The notes under the pieces were generated by a model. It saw nothing but the letters and a program-made list of their open reading frames with translations, was not told where the DNA came from and made no database searches. The position numbers and the translations under genes are program-made. This document shows, one piece after another, positions 15,550 through 23,434 of a DNA stretch of 37,275 nucleotides (position 1 is its first letter; every line of letters begins with the position of its first letter). The stretch comes from Comamonadaceae bacterium (lineage in GTDB: Bacteria > Pseudomonadota > Gammaproteobacteria > Burkholderiales > Burkholderiaceae_C): assembly GCA_947447405.1 (NCBI GenBank), contig CANFKQ010000004.1:1-37275 (forward strand). The letters run 5' to 3'.

Positions 15550-16743
15550 TTAGCTGTGTTCGATGGTGCGCTGGAAGATGGTCTCAACCTGACCTGCAAT
15601 TTCATCCCAGCCCAAGTGCGCCACGCTGGCACGGGTAAATTCACGCGCTTGACGCAATGTGGTTTGATCGTTTGTGATCTCCAACGCGCGCTGTATGTAG
15701 GTGTGAGGCTCGGCACTGTCAATCAACCAGCCGTTTTTTTGATCTGTGACAAAGTCACTGGCCGCTGCGCAATCAAAGGCCAACACGGGGGTGGCACTGG
15801 CCAGTGCTTCTAAGGTGACGTTGCCAAAGGTTTCGGTCAAGCTTGGAAACAACAGTAAATCAGCACTTGCATACAGCGTGCTCAGTTGCTCGTGGCTGCA
15901 CATGCCCATGAAGATGGCATCTGGGCATTTGGCTTCGGTGATGGCGCGCATGGGGCCGTCACCCGCAAAAACCATCTTGACGGAACGACCCGCAGCAATC
16001 AGGGCTTGGTAGGTTTGAATGGTGAGCTCTAGATTTTTTTCAGCCGCCAATCGCCCCACAGACAGTAGGACCAAGGTGCCTGACGAAGCGCGCCAATGGG
16101 CACGCATGTCTGCGCTTCGCTTGTCAGGGTGAAATAGCTGTGTGTCCACACCGCGTGCGACCACTCTGAGATTTTTGAAGCCCATGGCTTCGAGTTGAAA
16201 TTTCATCGCTTGCGTGGGCACCATGGTGAAGGCCGTGCGGTTGTGAAACTTGCGCAGGTACGCCACGATGGGTTTGCTCAACCAGCCCACGCCGTAGTGT
16301 TGGCAGTAGCTGTGAAAGTTGGTGCGGAAATCTGAAGTGACAGGCAAACGCAGAGTTTGTGCCGCTTGCAAGGCCGACCAACTCAGCGGTCCTTCTGTGG
16401 CAATGTGCACCAGGTCGGGTCGTTTGGTACTCCAAGCTTTGATGAGGGCTTTCTTGCTGGGTAAACCCAGCTTGAGCTGTGGGTACCGAGGGATGGGTAG
16501 GCCGCGCAACAGCAATTCGGACCAGCCCGTTTGTTCGTGTCCCGCATCATGCTTGTCTTGCCGTGGGCGAATCAGCTGGATGGTGTGGTGTCGCAGGCCT
16601 AGATGATGAATCAATTTTGACAGCGTGACTGCAACACCATTGACTTCGGGTGGCCATGTTTCTGTCACAACAGCAATGCGAAGAAAGCGCTGTGCGGGTT
16701 CAAAGTTTTCAACGGTAATCGGCGTACTGGGTGATAGTTCCAT
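15550..16743 (-). CDS. GT4 glycosyltransferase, probable second glycolipid glycosyltransferase
   Basis: A 397-residue GT-B enzyme of family GT4, paralogous to Agt. It shows IAVVTETWPPEVNGVAVTL at the N-terminus, LVHIATEGPLSWSAL, SDFRTNFHSYCQHYG, a donor domain starting VLLSVGRLAAEKNL, FAGDGP, and the EX7E-type motif SLTETFGNVTLEALASATPV. The pattern resembles MgtA/SqdX-like enzymes that glycosylate diacylglycerol or glucuronosyl-diacylglycerol, so it may add a second sugar or a different headgroup. ATG 16743 is preferred over GTG 16788 because a Pho-box-like element (16766-16783) lies between them. There is no clear ribosome site. Donor and acceptor are unknown. Confidence 0.8.
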   Translation of the reverse strand: MELSPSTPITVENFEPAQRFLRIAVVTETWPPEVNGVAVTLSKLIHHLGLRHHTIQLIRPRQDKHDAGHEQTGWSELLLRGLPIPRYPQLKLGLPSKKALIKAWSTKRPDLVHIATEGPLSWSALQAAQTLRLPVTSDFRTNFHSYCQHYGVGWLSKPIVAYLRKFHNRTAFTMVPTQAMKFQLEAMGFKNLRVVARGVDTQLFHPDKRSADMRAHWRASSGTLVLLSVGRLAAEKNLELTIQTYQALIAAGRSVKMVFAGDGPMRAITEAKCPDAIFMGMCSHEQLSTLYASADLLLFPSLTETFGNVTLEALASATPVLAFDCAAASDFVTDQKNGWLIDSAEPHTYIQRALEITNDQTTLRQAREFTRASVAHLGWDEIAGQVETIFQRTIEHS

Positions 16744-16765
16744 GGCGCTATGTTCGCCATTGAAT

Positions 16766-16783
16766 TTAACAACTTGATGACAT
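16766..16783 (-). promoter_or_regulatory. Possible Pho box upstream of second GT4
   Basis: On the minus strand ATGTCAT, CAAG, TTGTTAA form a 7-4-7 element with a good first half and a degenerate second half. A weak -10 candidate GAACAT follows after 10 bp and would give an almost leaderless message at ATG 16743. Confidence 0.35.
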
Positions 16784-16827
16784 GACACGCATTTGAGGTT
16801 TTTATTTCATTCGTGTTGGGGCGCACT

Positions 16828-16845
16828 TTGTCATGGTTTTTTCAC
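16828..16845 (+). promoter_or_regulatory. Pho box upstream of the Mpo1-like gene
   Basis: TTGTCAT (16828-16834), GGTT, TTTTCAC (16839-16845) form a 7-4-7 Pho box. A -10-like CATGAT at 16856-16861 follows after 10 bp, and the GTG start lies 50 bp beyond the box. Confidence 0.55.
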
Positions 16846-16895
16846 ATGACACGCCCATGATTGGCAGGTCTTGAAACACATGAGGAACATCAGCC

Positions 16896-17504
16896 GTGAA
16901 AAACTTTTTAGAAGCCTTGCGTATTCAGCGTTGGGATGATCACCGTTATTACCACCACTGCCGCATCAACCAGTCGTTGCATTTGCTCAGTGCAGTTTGC
17001 TTTTTGATCTCGTATGTCTTGTTGTTTGTCAATCCAGCTTGGGCAGCTTTGTTGGCTTGGTTGGTGTCTATGGTCGCTAGGCAGTCGGGGCATTTCTTTT
17101 TTGAGCCCTTGGGCTATGACCATGTGAACGAAGCGACGAATGACTTTAAAGAAGAAATCAAAGTGGGTTTCAACCTGCGTCGCAAAGTGGTGTTGCTCAG
17201 TCTGTGGGTCTTGTTGCCTTTGGTGATTTACTACTCCCCAGGCATGTTCCACGTGGTGCCAACACATGAAACATGGGTAGAGTTTTCAGAAGCTGTGGGT
17301 TATTCGTGGTTGGCCTTAGGGGTAGGTGGTTTGCTGTTTCGCACGATTCATTTGTGCTTCATCAAAGATGTGCAAACTGGCTTGGTGTGGATGACCAAAA
17401 TTCTCACAGATCCATTCCATGACGTGTACCTGTATCACAAGGCACCATGGCAGTTGTTACGTGGTCAACGTTTTGACGAAGAATTTTTGCATGCCTCTCA
17501 GTAA
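16896..17504 (+). CDS. Mpo1/DUF962-like polytopic membrane protein
   Basis: A 202-residue, His-rich membrane protein. The HxxxN...H pattern (YYHHCRINQSLH, H20/H21/H29) and ARQSGHFFFEPLGYDH (H66, H76) resemble the metal-ligand layout of Mpo1/DUF962 proteins; yeast Mpo1 is an Fe(II) dioxygenase acting on 2-hydroxy fatty acids. Membrane helices are expected near 30-46, 49-62, 97-115 and 135-155. The late segment KILTDPFHDVYLYHKAPWQLLRG is distinctive. The start is GTG 16896, with GAGGAAC 9 bp upstream. A Pho box precedes it, and it converges on the aminotransferase gene across a terminator. A lipid acyl-chain oxygenase or hydroxylase is a reasonable hypothesis; the similarity was judged by eye and is distant. 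Confidence 0.65.
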   Translation: MKNFLEALRIQRWDDHRYYHHCRINQSLHLLSAVCFLISYVLLFVNPAWAALLAWLVSMVARQSGHFFFEPLGYDHVNEATNDFKEEIKVGFNLRRKVVLLSLWVLLPLVIYYSPGMFHVVPTHETWVEFSEAVGYSWLALGVGGLLFRTIHLCFIKDVQTGLVWMTKILTDPFHDVYLYHKAPWQLLRGQRFDEEFLHASQ

Positions 17505-17524
17505 AAATAGTCAATTCAAAACTG

Positions 17525-17560
17525 AAAGGCGTTCGGATGTTGCAACTGAACGCCTTTTGC
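17525..17560. terminator. Bidirectional terminator hairpin between convergent genes
   Basis: A perfect 10-bp inverted repeat, AAAGGCGTTC (17525-17534) and GAACGCCTTT (17548-17557), with a 13-nt loop, lies 20 bp after the Mpo1-like gene. Short T runs flank it on both strands, so it could also end the aminotransferase transcript. Confidence 0.75.
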
Positions 17561-17580
17561 TTTATCGAAGCAAAGTTGCT

Positions 17581-19221
17581 TTACCGAAATAAAGTTTCTT
17601 TCAAGATGCTTCGACGGATACGTTTGTTGGTGAGTTCGGGGGAATGCCACCACCAGCCATCATTTTTCATTTGCATGGCGGCCATAACAAAGCGTTGCAC
17701 CACTGTTTCAAAGTCATCGTCGCTGTAGTTCAGGCTGAAAATCAAACGACCTGTACCAACCCAGCTCAATGCCAAACCATGGATGCGCAAGTAGTACTGC
17801 AACATCCAGTGGTAGCGGCTCGGTTGTGTGTAAAACAGAGTCCACACGCTCGACATATTTGCAGCTTGCAGCGGGATGTTGTTGGCTTGCATGACGCTGT
17901 TGAAATGCTGTACGCGAACATTCCAGCGTTCATCCAGTCCTTCGTACACGGCTTGAATTTCAGGTGTTTCTATTTGGTCTAAAAAAGCAGACATGGCACC
18001 CATCACCACGGGATGCTCTTTGAAGGTACCACGTGCAAAACAAATGTCAGCAGGGCGGTCGGCACGGAAGCGGTGCATCCATTCTTTTTTGCCGCACACC
18101 ACACCCACGGGGAAGCCACCGCCCAGTGTTTTGCCATAAGTCACCATGTCGGCTTTGACACCGAAATATTCTTGTGCGCCACCGGGTGCCAAACGAAAAC
18201 CTAAGAAGACTTCATCAAATATCAGCACCACGCCGTTGTCGGTGCATGCTTGACGCAGTTTGTGCAACCATGCGGTGTAAGCCTGTCGGTCATATGCTGC
18301 TTTTCGACTGCCGTCCACCAAGGTGGTGTCACCCGGTGCATTGGCGTTGGGGTGCAAGGCTTGCAGTGGATTCACCAGCACGCAGGCAATGTCTTTGCGT
18401 GTGCGAATCACGTCTAAGCTGCGTTCACTCATGTCGCTGAGTGTGTAGGTTTCGCGTGGCGGCATGGGGTTGCCAGGGCCTGGTTGCACGTCTTCCCACC
18501 AGCCGTGATACGCGCCACAAAAACGCACCAAGTTTTTGCGCTTGGTGTGGTAGCGCGCCAAACGCACGGCTTGCATCACAGCTTCGGTGCCCGACATGTG
18601 AAACGACACCTCGTCCATGCCAGATATCTTTTTGAGCCGCTCTGCATTGCTGGCAACGCACGGGTGATAAGCACCCAGTGTGGGGCCTAGCGATTGCATT
18701 GTTGCCATACCGTCGGCCATGGTCTTTTTATAAAAATCTGCACCAAACACGTTTACGCCATATGAACCGGTTAGGTCATAAAACGACTGACCGTCCAAAT
18801 CTGTCACGTACACGCCGGTGGCTGATTGCAAGAAGGAGCCGACCTTTAAATGCTCTTGCACCAAGGGGCTGAACTGAAAAGGTACTCGGTAAGCTGAAAT
18901 GAATTGCATGTCCGAGATGGTTTCACGGGCCGTCGCTGTGGCTTGAATGCTCAATGGATGGCGCGCTTTGAGAACTTCGGAGATTTTGAAAAATGCTTGG
19001 CGCCTAAGGTTTTGTATCTCGAAAGGCGCGTTGTCACATTTAAAGAACATTTGTTCATCAAAATGGTAGCCGGGTAGCAGGCGGGCCAAACGTTTGGCCA
19101 TGCGTGAGTGGCCTGCAAGTGATCGATGCTTGGCGCGTGAGAGTTGTAGTCGTCGATAGATAGACGGGGCTAATGTGGCCATTGCGCTCAATGCGCCCAA
19201 ACTCATCCAAGTGGTATTCAC
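17581..19221 (-). CDS. Membrane-anchored class III (GSA-like) aminotransferase
   Basis: A 546-residue PLP enzyme of fold type I, class III, closest in look to glutamate-1-semialdehyde aminomutases. Evidence: DLTGSYGVNVFG, SFHMSGTEAVMQAVRLAR, FCGAYHGWWED, IFDEVFLGFR (D336) and TYGKTLGGGFPVG with the PLP lysine at 364. It is about 120 residues longer than a normal GSA enzyme. The extra N-terminus holds a short hydrophobic segment (about 5-22), a basic stretch and an unrecognised helical region to about 110. Start GTG 19221 has AAGGAA 7 bp upstream. It is divergent from psd by 56 bp. Membrane anchoring and position suggest a lipid-linked or amphipathic substrate; the real substrate is unknown, and a haem-pathway role is unlikely. 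Confidence 0.82.
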   Translation of the reverse strand: MNTTWMSLGALSAMATLAPSIYRRLQLSRAKHRSLAGHSRMAKRLARLLPGYHFDEQMFFKCDNAPFEIQNLRRQAFFKISEVLKARHPLSIQATATARETISDMQFISAYRVPFQFSPLVQEHLKVGSFLQSATGVYVTDLDGQSFYDLTGSYGVNVFGADFYKKTMADGMATMQSLGPTLGAYHPCVASNAERLKKISGMDEVSFHMSGTEAVMQAVRLARYHTKRKNLVRFCGAYHGWWEDVQPGPGNPMPPRETYTLSDMSERSLDVIRTRKDIACVLVNPLQALHPNANAPGDTTLVDGSRKAAYDRQAYTAWLHKLRQACTDNGVVLIFDEVFLGFRLAPGGAQEYFGVKADMVTYGKTLGGGFPVGVVCGKKEWMHRFRADRPADICFARGTFKEHPVVMGAMSAFLDQIETPEIQAVYEGLDERWNVRVQHFNSVMQANNIPLQAANMSSVWTLFYTQPSRYHWMLQYYLRIHGLALSWVGTGRLIFSLNYSDDDFETVVQRFVMAAMQMKNDGWWWHSPELTNKRIRRSILKETLFR

Positions 19222-19277
19222 AGTCGGTTTCCTTGTGTAAGAGGTGATCCTTTGTATTTAAATTAAGTGACAAGACG

Positions 19278-20153
19278 ATGAAGATTCGAAATATATTTCA
19301 AACGTGGCTCTTGCAAGAAGACCTTAATTTTTTATTGACCAACCGCATTCCACGTATCACGTTGACGCGCTTCATGGGCTGGTGGAGCCAGCGGCGCAAT
19401 CCTTGGATCGTCATGGGCTCGATTGCCGTGTGGCGTTGGTTTAGCGATCTAGACTTGACAGAGTCCAAGCAACAAAAATTTACCAGTCTGCATGAATGCT
19501 TTACACGTGAGCTGCGACCAGGCTTGCGCCCGATTGACCCTCGCCCTGACGTCATCAGCTCGCCGTGCGACTGTATCTTGGGCGCGTGTGGTGACATCCA
19601 CGACGGCATGGTGTTTCAAGCCAAGGGCTTTCCGTACACGATAAACAGCCTGTTGAGTTCGCCTGGTTTGATACAGCGTTGGCCCCATTTACTAGAGGGG
19701 GGCACATTTGTGACGATGCGCTTGACAAGCAGCATGTATCACCGATTTCATGCGCCATGCGATGCGCATATGAATCATGTGACCTACATCTCGGGTGACA
19801 CGTGGAACGTTAATCCGATTGCTTTGACGCGTATTAAAGAGTTATTTTGCAAAAATGAGCGCGCCATATTGCAAATGCAAACGACGACAGGCGTGCCATT
19901 TTTGATCGTGCCGGTGGCAGCCGTTTTGGTGGCCAGCATGCGTTTTCATGCGGTGGATGTGTTGCTGAACCTACGTTACAAAGGTCCCAACGACATTCCT
20001 TGCAATGCTGACTACAGCAAGGGTCAAGAGATGGGCTGGTTTGAACACGGTTCCACCATTTTGATGTTTGTGCCGCGGGGCTATTCGCTGGCCGAGGGCT
20101 TAGAAAACGGTAAGCGCATCCAAATGGGACAGGCTTTGCTGAAGCGGTTGTGA
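19278..20153 (+). CDS. psd: Phosphatidylserine decarboxylase-family protein
   Basis: A 291-residue PSD-family enzyme, which normally self-cleaves to form a pyruvoyl group and decarboxylates phosphatidylserine to phosphatidylethanolamine. Catalytic residues are all present: D98 (SPCDC), the histidine pair in YHRFHAP (H155/H158), and the cleavage serine S259 in HGSTI, where most family members have LGST. NERAILQM and the N-terminal FTRELRPGLRPID match the family. It may be a second, divergent Psd: the housekeeping copy in betaproteobacteria usually lies beside pssA/ilvC, unlike here. ATG 19278 has only a weak purine tract upstream. Position between an aminotransferase and ppk1 suggests a specialised substrate, but ordinary PE synthesis is not excluded. 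Confidence 0.85.
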   Translation: MKIRNIFQTWLLQEDLNFLLTNRIPRITLTRFMGWWSQRRNPWIVMGSIAVWRWFSDLDLTESKQQKFTSLHECFTRELRPGLRPIDPRPDVISSPCDCILGACGDIHDGMVFQAKGFPYTINSLLSSPGLIQRWPHLLEGGTFVTMRLTSSMYHRFHAPCDAHMNHVTYISGDTWNVNPIALTRIKELFCKNERAILQMQTTTGVPFLIVPVAAVLVASMRFHAVDVLLNLRYKGPNDIPCNADYSKGQEMGWFEHGSTILMFVPRGYSLAEGLENGKRIQMGQALLKRL

Positions 20154-20184
20154 TCACATCTATCTGTTCGAAGCGTCCGTATGA

Positions 20185-20211
20185 TTGTCACAAATGTCAC
20201 GCCTTTGTCAT
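20185..20211 (+). promoter_or_regulatory. Triple Pho half-sites upstream of ppk1
   Basis: TTGTCAC (20185-20191), ATGTCAC (20194-20200) and TTGTCAT (20205-20211). The last two are a near-perfect 7-4-7 Pho box, while the first is 9 bp ahead. The box ends 43 bp before the ppk1 start. Confidence 0.78.
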
Positions 20212-20254
20212 GAAAACTTGACACACTTGTGTATCAGTTAGACAGGTAATGCAT

Positions 20255-22384
20255 ATGACGACAGGTATTCAAGCCAAAGAACAGCTCGCACACAAGACAC
20301 ACAAGGTCGAATGGCTAGATCGTGATTTGAGCCTGCTGGCATTCAACGCGCGTGTGCTTGACTGGGCCAAACGTCCCGAAGTGCCGTTGCTTGAGCGCTT
20401 GCGCTACCTGTGCATCGTGTCGTCTAACTTGGATGAGTTTTTTGAAGTGCGCGCTGCGCTGTACAACAGCGTGGAGCATCCCAAAGCCCCGTTGGATGCA
20501 GCAGGTACGCAGGCACAAGATTCGCTCAGCAAAGTAGCGCATGCCTTGGTGGACGAGCAATATGCGCTGTACAACGACGTATTGCTACCTGCATTTGCCA
20601 AGGAAGGTGTGCGCATCTTGTCCCATGGTGACCGCACTTTGGCGCAGCATCAATGGGTGAAATCATTTTTTGAACGTGAAGTGCGTCCTTTGTTGTTGCC
20701 TGTGGGCTTGGACCCCGCACATCCGTTTCCACAAGTGGCTAACAAGTCGCTCAACTTCATCGTGCGCTTGTCGGGCAAAGACGCATTTGGCCGTGACAAC
20801 GAAATTGCCATTGTCAAAGTGCCACGGAGTTTGCCGCGTCTCATCCCATTACCAGACAAGCTTTCGGGCAAGCGCCAGTTATATGTGTCTATCTCCAGCG
20901 TCATTCGTGCGCATTTGAAAGACCTCTTTCCAGGCCGCGATGTGGGGCAGTTCTCACAGTTTCGTGTGACGCGCCATTCCGATTTGTCGGTCGACGAAGA
21001 GGATGTAAAAAACCTGCGTACCGCCTTGCGTCAAGGTCTGGTGCATCGCAACTACGGACAGGCGGTTCGGTTGGAGGTGTCTTCGGGATGCTCTGAATAT
21101 TTGTCTGAGTTTTTGTTGCATCAGTTTGAGTTGCCGCCTTCGGCCTTGTACCGCGTGCATGGCCCTGTGAACTTGGTGCGCTTGAACCAGCTGATAGATT
21201 TGGTGGACAACCCCAAGTGGTTGTTTCCGCGTTACAACGCCAGCTATCCGCAACAGATGGTGACCAACGGGTCTATCTTTGAGCGTTTGCAAAGTGGCGA
21301 TGTGATGATTCACCAGCCATATGAAAGCTTTGACGGCGTGTTGTCGTTTTTACGCGAGGCCGTTCGCGACCCTGATGTGCTGGCCATCAAGCAAACCATC
21401 TACCGTACGGGTGCTGACTCGAGCTTGATGGAGTTGCTGCGCGAAGCGGTGCAGCGTGGTAAAGAAGTGACGGTGGTGGTGGAGCTCAAAGCGCGCTTTG
21501 ACGAAGAGGCCAATATCAACTGGGCTGAAAAGCTGGAATACATTGGCGCCCAAGTGGTGTACGGTGTGGTGGGTTTGAAGACCCACGCCAAGATGCTGCT
21601 GGTCACGCGTCGTGAAAAGCGCAGCATTCGCCGATACGCGCATTTGTCCACGGGTAACTACAACCCTCGCACGGCCAAGCTCTACACCGACCTGAGCCAC
21701 ATCACCTGCGACCCGAAGCTCACGCAAGACGTGGAGAGTGTGTTTAACCTGCTGGCTAACCAAAGCAAGATTCCGCGCTTGAACAAATTGATGATTGCGC
21801 CGTTCCAGTTGCAACGCAGTTTGATTGACAAGGTCGAAAAAACTGCACAAGCTGCCGCGCAGGGTGTGGCCAGTCGCATCATTTTGAAGATGAACACGCT
21901 CACCGATGAAAAGTTGATGGAAGCGTTGGTGCACGCGGGTCAAATGGGTGTGCAAATTGACTTGATCATTCGCGGTGCCTGCATGTTGCCGGCACTTCGC
22001 CCAGGCGTGACGGACAACATCCGTGTGCGCTCCATCATTGGGCGGTTCTTAGAGCACTCACGCGTGTTTTATTTCCGCACGGGCAATGACGAGTCCTTGT
22101 ATTTGTCCAGCGCTGATTGGATGAATCGCAATATGTTGCGCCGTGTTGAGCTGGCATGGCCTGTGGAAGACGCGGTATTGCGCCAACGTGTGATTGATGA
22201 ATGTTTGGTGGCGTACTTGCACGACAACTTGGACGCTTGGCGTTTGAATGCCGATGGCCAATACACGCGCGTGCAGCCGGTCAAACCCAAACGCGCATCT
22301 ACCAAAACAGACCAGACCGCAACACCTGTGCCATTGCATGGTGCCCAAGCCGCACTGATGGCGCTGTATGCCGCCAAGCATTGA
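20255..22384 (+). CDS. ppk1: Polyphosphate kinase 1
   Basis: A 709-residue PPK1, which polymerises the gamma-phosphate of ATP into polyphosphate. Domain order is normal: N domain (WLDRDLSLLAFNARVLDWA), head domain, then two phospholipase-D-like C domains. The autophosphorylated histidine is H463 in RRYAHLSTGNYNPRTAKLYTDLS; other hallmarks are MIHQPYESFDGVLSFLREA, AIKQTIYRTG, ELKARFDEEANINWA and YLSSADWMNRNMLRRVE. A short Lys/Thr/Pro-rich tail follows. ATG 20255 has AGG 8 bp upstream; ATG 20249, two codons earlier, is too close to it. sixA follows after 23 bp, so they likely share a message. Confidence 0.96.
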   Translation: MTTGIQAKEQLAHKTHKVEWLDRDLSLLAFNARVLDWAKRPEVPLLERLRYLCIVSSNLDEFFEVRAALYNSVEHPKAPLDAAGTQAQDSLSKVAHALVDEQYALYNDVLLPAFAKEGVRILSHGDRTLAQHQWVKSFFEREVRPLLLPVGLDPAHPFPQVANKSLNFIVRLSGKDAFGRDNEIAIVKVPRSLPRLIPLPDKLSGKRQLYVSISSVIRAHLKDLFPGRDVGQFSQFRVTRHSDLSVDEEDVKNLRTALRQGLVHRNYGQAVRLEVSSGCSEYLSEFLLHQFELPPSALYRVHGPVNLVRLNQLIDLVDNPKWLFPRYNASYPQQMVTNGSIFERLQSGDVMIHQPYESFDGVLSFLREAVRDPDVLAIKQTIYRTGADSSLMELLREAVQRGKEVTVVVELKARFDEEANINWAEKLEYIGAQVVYGVVGLKTHAKMLLVTRREKRSIRRYAHLSTGNYNPRTAKLYTDLSHITCDPKLTQDVESVFNLLANQSKIPRLNKLMIAPFQLQRSLIDKVEKTAQAAAQGVASRIILKMNTLTDEKLMEALVHAGQMGVQIDLIIRGACMLPALRPGVTDNIRVRSIIGRFLEHSRVFYFRTGNDESLYLSSADWMNRNMLRRVELAWPVEDAVLRQRVIDECLVAYLHDNLDAWRLNADGQYTRVQPVKPKRASTKTDQTATPVPLHGAQAALMALYAAKH

Positions 22385-22407
22385 TGCGGTGAATGAAGGG
22401 GTGAAGC

Positions 22408-22908
22408 ATGGACTTGATTTTGTGGCGTCACGCCGAAGCTGAAGTTGCGCCAGAGGGAGGCGACGATTTGTCGCGCTCGCTGACTAAGAAAGGTGAGCGT
22501 CAGGCCATGCGGATGGCGGCTTGGTTAGACCGCCATTTGCCAGAAGGCACGCGAGTGCTCGTCAGCCCTTCACGACGGACCCAACAAACCGTAGTCCCTT
22601 TGGGCCGTAAATTTAAATTGCGCGATGAATTGGTGCCCGAGACATCGATAGACGATGTGCTGACGCTACTCAAGTGGCACCCTGAAACTGGACCTCAATT
22701 GAAGGGGCCTGTGTTGTTGGTGGGGCATCAACCGTATTTGGGTGAGCTGGTCGCCAAGCTGCTGGGCATGCAAGAGCACACATGTGCTGTGCGCAAGGGT
22801 GGGGTGTGGTGGTTACGTACCCGCACACGGGACGGTCAACCCCAAACAGTGTTGCTGACCGTCGCCTGTCCAGAACTTACTTCGAGTTCTTGGGACGACC
22901 GGTCTTGA
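22408..22908 (+). CDS. sixA: SixA-type phosphohistidine phosphatase
   Basis: A 166-residue histidine-phosphatase-superfamily protein. The N-terminal RHAEAE motif contains the phosphate-accepting H8, and the second histidine is in LLVGHQPYLGEL; SPSRRTQQT supplies the phosphate-binding arginines. SixA dephosphorylates phosphohistidine on proteins such as ArcB or NPr. Linkage to ppk1 and ppx suggests it may act on a phosphohistidine linked to phosphate metabolism, perhaps PPK1 itself, though that is conjecture. Its last 32 bp overlap the 3' end of the convergent lysine-rich gene. Confidence 0.9.
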   Translation: MDLILWRHAEAEVAPEGGDDLSRSLTKKGERQAMRMAAWLDRHLPEGTRVLVSPSRRTQQTVVPLGRKFKLRDELVPETSIDDVLTLLKWHPETGPQLKGPVLLVGHQPYLGELVAKLLGMQEHTCAVRKGGVWWLRTRTRDGQPQTVLLTVACPELTSSSWDDRS

Positions 22909-23347
22909 TGGTTGGCACATTGCTCAAAGCAGCTTTGAACTGAATGTCGCTCATGGCGGCGAGAGCTTTGACGCCAGCGCGCAGCAATTCGCTTTTCTTC
23001 ACGGCTTGGCCGAGTTTGCCAGCGCGAATTTTCAGGCTGTCGATCACAACGTACTCGTCTTTAGGAATGGTGAAGCTGTCGCGCACCAACTTTGGTTTTT
23101 TCACTTTGACTGCCTTGGCTACTTTGACGGGCTTAGCGGCAACTGTTTTAACGGGTGATTTTTTGACCGAAGTTTTGGTCACAGCTTGGGTCAATGGTTT
23201 GACGGCAGCTTTTTTCACGACGGCTTTCTTTGCGGCTGGTTTTGCCACAGTCGTTTTCTTGACTGCGGGTTTTTTGGCAGCGGGGCGTTTGCTTGCCGGG
23301 GCCTTAGCGGCTCCACGTGTGGTGGTTTTTTTGGCAGTTGCGTTCAC
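22877..23347 (-). CDS. Histone H1-like Lys/Ala-rich tail protein with RHH-like C-terminal domain
   Basis: A 156-residue, very basic protein. Residues about 3-85 are a low-complexity Lys/Ala/Pro/Val tail (repeats such as AAKK, AVKK, PVK) like histone H1 or AlgP. Residues about 86-135 look like a ribbon-helix-helix fold: a strand SFTIPKDEY, then two helices ending SELLRAGVKALAAM. The final residues include an AT-hook-like TGRPKN. Start GTG 23347 is supported by AAGGAA 7 bp upstream; the longer frame to 23407 lacks a ribosome site. It is encoded between sixA and ppx. DNA and polyanion binding is a sound inference; in Pseudomonas the comparable AlgP has been linked to polyphosphate granule positioning. 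A specific role here is hypothesis. Confidence 0.8.
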   Translation of the reverse strand: MNATAKKTTTRGAAKAPASKRPAAKKPAVKKTTVAKPAAKKAVVKKAAVKPLTQAVTKTSVKKSPVKTVAAKPVKVAKAVKVKKPKLVRDSFTIPKDEYVVIDSLKIRAGKLGQAVKKSELLRAGVKALAAMSDIQFKAALSNVPTIKTGRPKNSK

Positions 23348-23407
23348 TGGATTGTTCCTTTTTATGAAATGAATAAACAGTTTATATCGTTTAAATAAAA
23401 ACACCAA

Positions 23408-23434
23408 GTGTCATATATGTCATGGATTTGTCAC
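23408..23434 (+). promoter_or_regulatory. Triple Pho half-sites at the 3' end of ppx
   Basis: GTGTCAT (23408-23414), ATGTCAT (23417-23423) and TTGTCAC (23428-23434) repeat the 9/11-bp spacing seen before ppk1. The site overlaps the ppx stop and lies about 60 bp upstream of the lysine-rich gene, but its orientation is opposite to that gene. Confidence 0.6.

Noticed and set aside
19261-19277. Single TTGTCAC half-site (minus strand, 19273-19267) between the aminotransferase and psd
   Set aside because: The 11-bp partner (TTTAAAT) matches too poorly to call a Pho box; kept only as a hint.
21350-21955. 201-residue open frame antisense to ppk1
   Set aside because: It falls in the most conserved part of ppk1 and shows only shadow composition.
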